Below are positions 5,223 to 5,238 of a stretch of 5,238 nt of DNA, piece by piece. Below the pieces are notes generated by a model. The model searched no databases. It was not told the origin of the DNA and saw nothing but the letters and a program-made list of their open reading frames with translations. This stretch comes from Deltaproteobacteria bacterium. Lineage in GTDB: Bacteria; Desulfobacterota; DSM-4660; Desulfatiglandales; Desulfatiglandaceae. Position numbers and translations under genes: made by a program. The stretch covers positions 1 through 5,238 of the forward strand of contig JAGHEC010000261.1 of NCBI GenBank assembly GCA_021159525.1, written 5' to 3'. The number at the start of each line of letters is the position of its first letter. Within the stretch, counting starts at the first letter, position 1.

Positions 5223-5238
5223 AGAAAAATTCTTCTGC
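5223..5238 (-). repeat. Right terminal inverted repeat, copy 2 (truncated by window)
   Basis: The reverse complement reads GCAGAAGAATTTTTCT. By comparison with copy 1 the arm should end with three more C residues just beyond the window. Confidence 0.65.

Larger units (their letters stand above)
4940..5238. repeat. Structured palindromic repeat, copy 2 (runs to window end)
   Basis: This is the second direct copy, starting 862 bp after copy 1. Its arms are the terminal pair 4959-4977/5223-5238 (the last 3 bases of the right arm are outside the window), GTCTCTT (5001-5007) with AAGAGAC (5194-5200), and a perfect 10-bp pair GTGACTTATC (5009-5018) with GATAAGTCAC (5182-5191). It lacks the 46-nt block of copy 1 but carries about 100 nt extra at the apex (5069-5172). 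Conserved arms with a variable interior suggest that the palindrome, not a protein, is what is maintained. Confidence 0.8.

Noticed and set aside
4078..5238. CRISPR array
   Set aside because: Only two long, diverged, palindromic copies 862 bp apart; no short regular repeats with spacers and no cas genes.

Overview
The left three quarters of the window is one minus-strand protein quality-control operon, read right to left: trigger factor (tig), ClpP peptidase (clpP), ClpX unfoldase (clpX) and the first 196 codons of Lon protease (lon), which runs off the left edge at base 1. All four proteins carry the expected signature residues. Spacing is tight at tig-clpP (5 nt) and clpX-lon (7 nt). The 131-nt clpP-clpX gap holds a small hairpin just ahead of an unusual TTG start for clpX. 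The proteins act in sequence: trigger factor shields nascent chains at the ribosome, ClpXP unfolds and degrades tagged or misfolded proteins, and Lon handles a second set of damaged or regulatory substrates.

The tig-clpP-clpX-lon order is widespread in bacteria. The protein style suggests a Gram-negative, perhaps a Desulfobacterota (deltaproteobacterial) or related genome. That is an inference from general resemblance and is weak.

The right quarter (about 3967-5238) contains no convincing gene. Next to tig there is a plausible sigma70-type promoter (4013-4041). Further right are two directly repeated copies, 862 bp apart, of a highly structured palindromic element (4078-4321, and 4940 to the window end). 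Each copy has 19-bp imperfect terminal inverted repeats (GGGGCAG.../...CTGCCCC), two further nested inverted arms and a small apical hairpin. The copies differ by separate internal segments: about 44 nt extra in the left arm of copy 1, and about 100 nt extra, itself a hairpin, at the apex of copy 2. This looks like a non-autonomous MITE-like or structured intergenic repeat family with modular arms. The edge of copy 1 may supply the -35 hexamer of a second, hybrid promoter reading into tig.

The 618-bp stretch between the copies (4322-4939) holds a few short palindromes and an 8-bp-period GTTAA repeat, but no gene I can support. The operon is a textbook locus; anything new here lies in the repeat elements.
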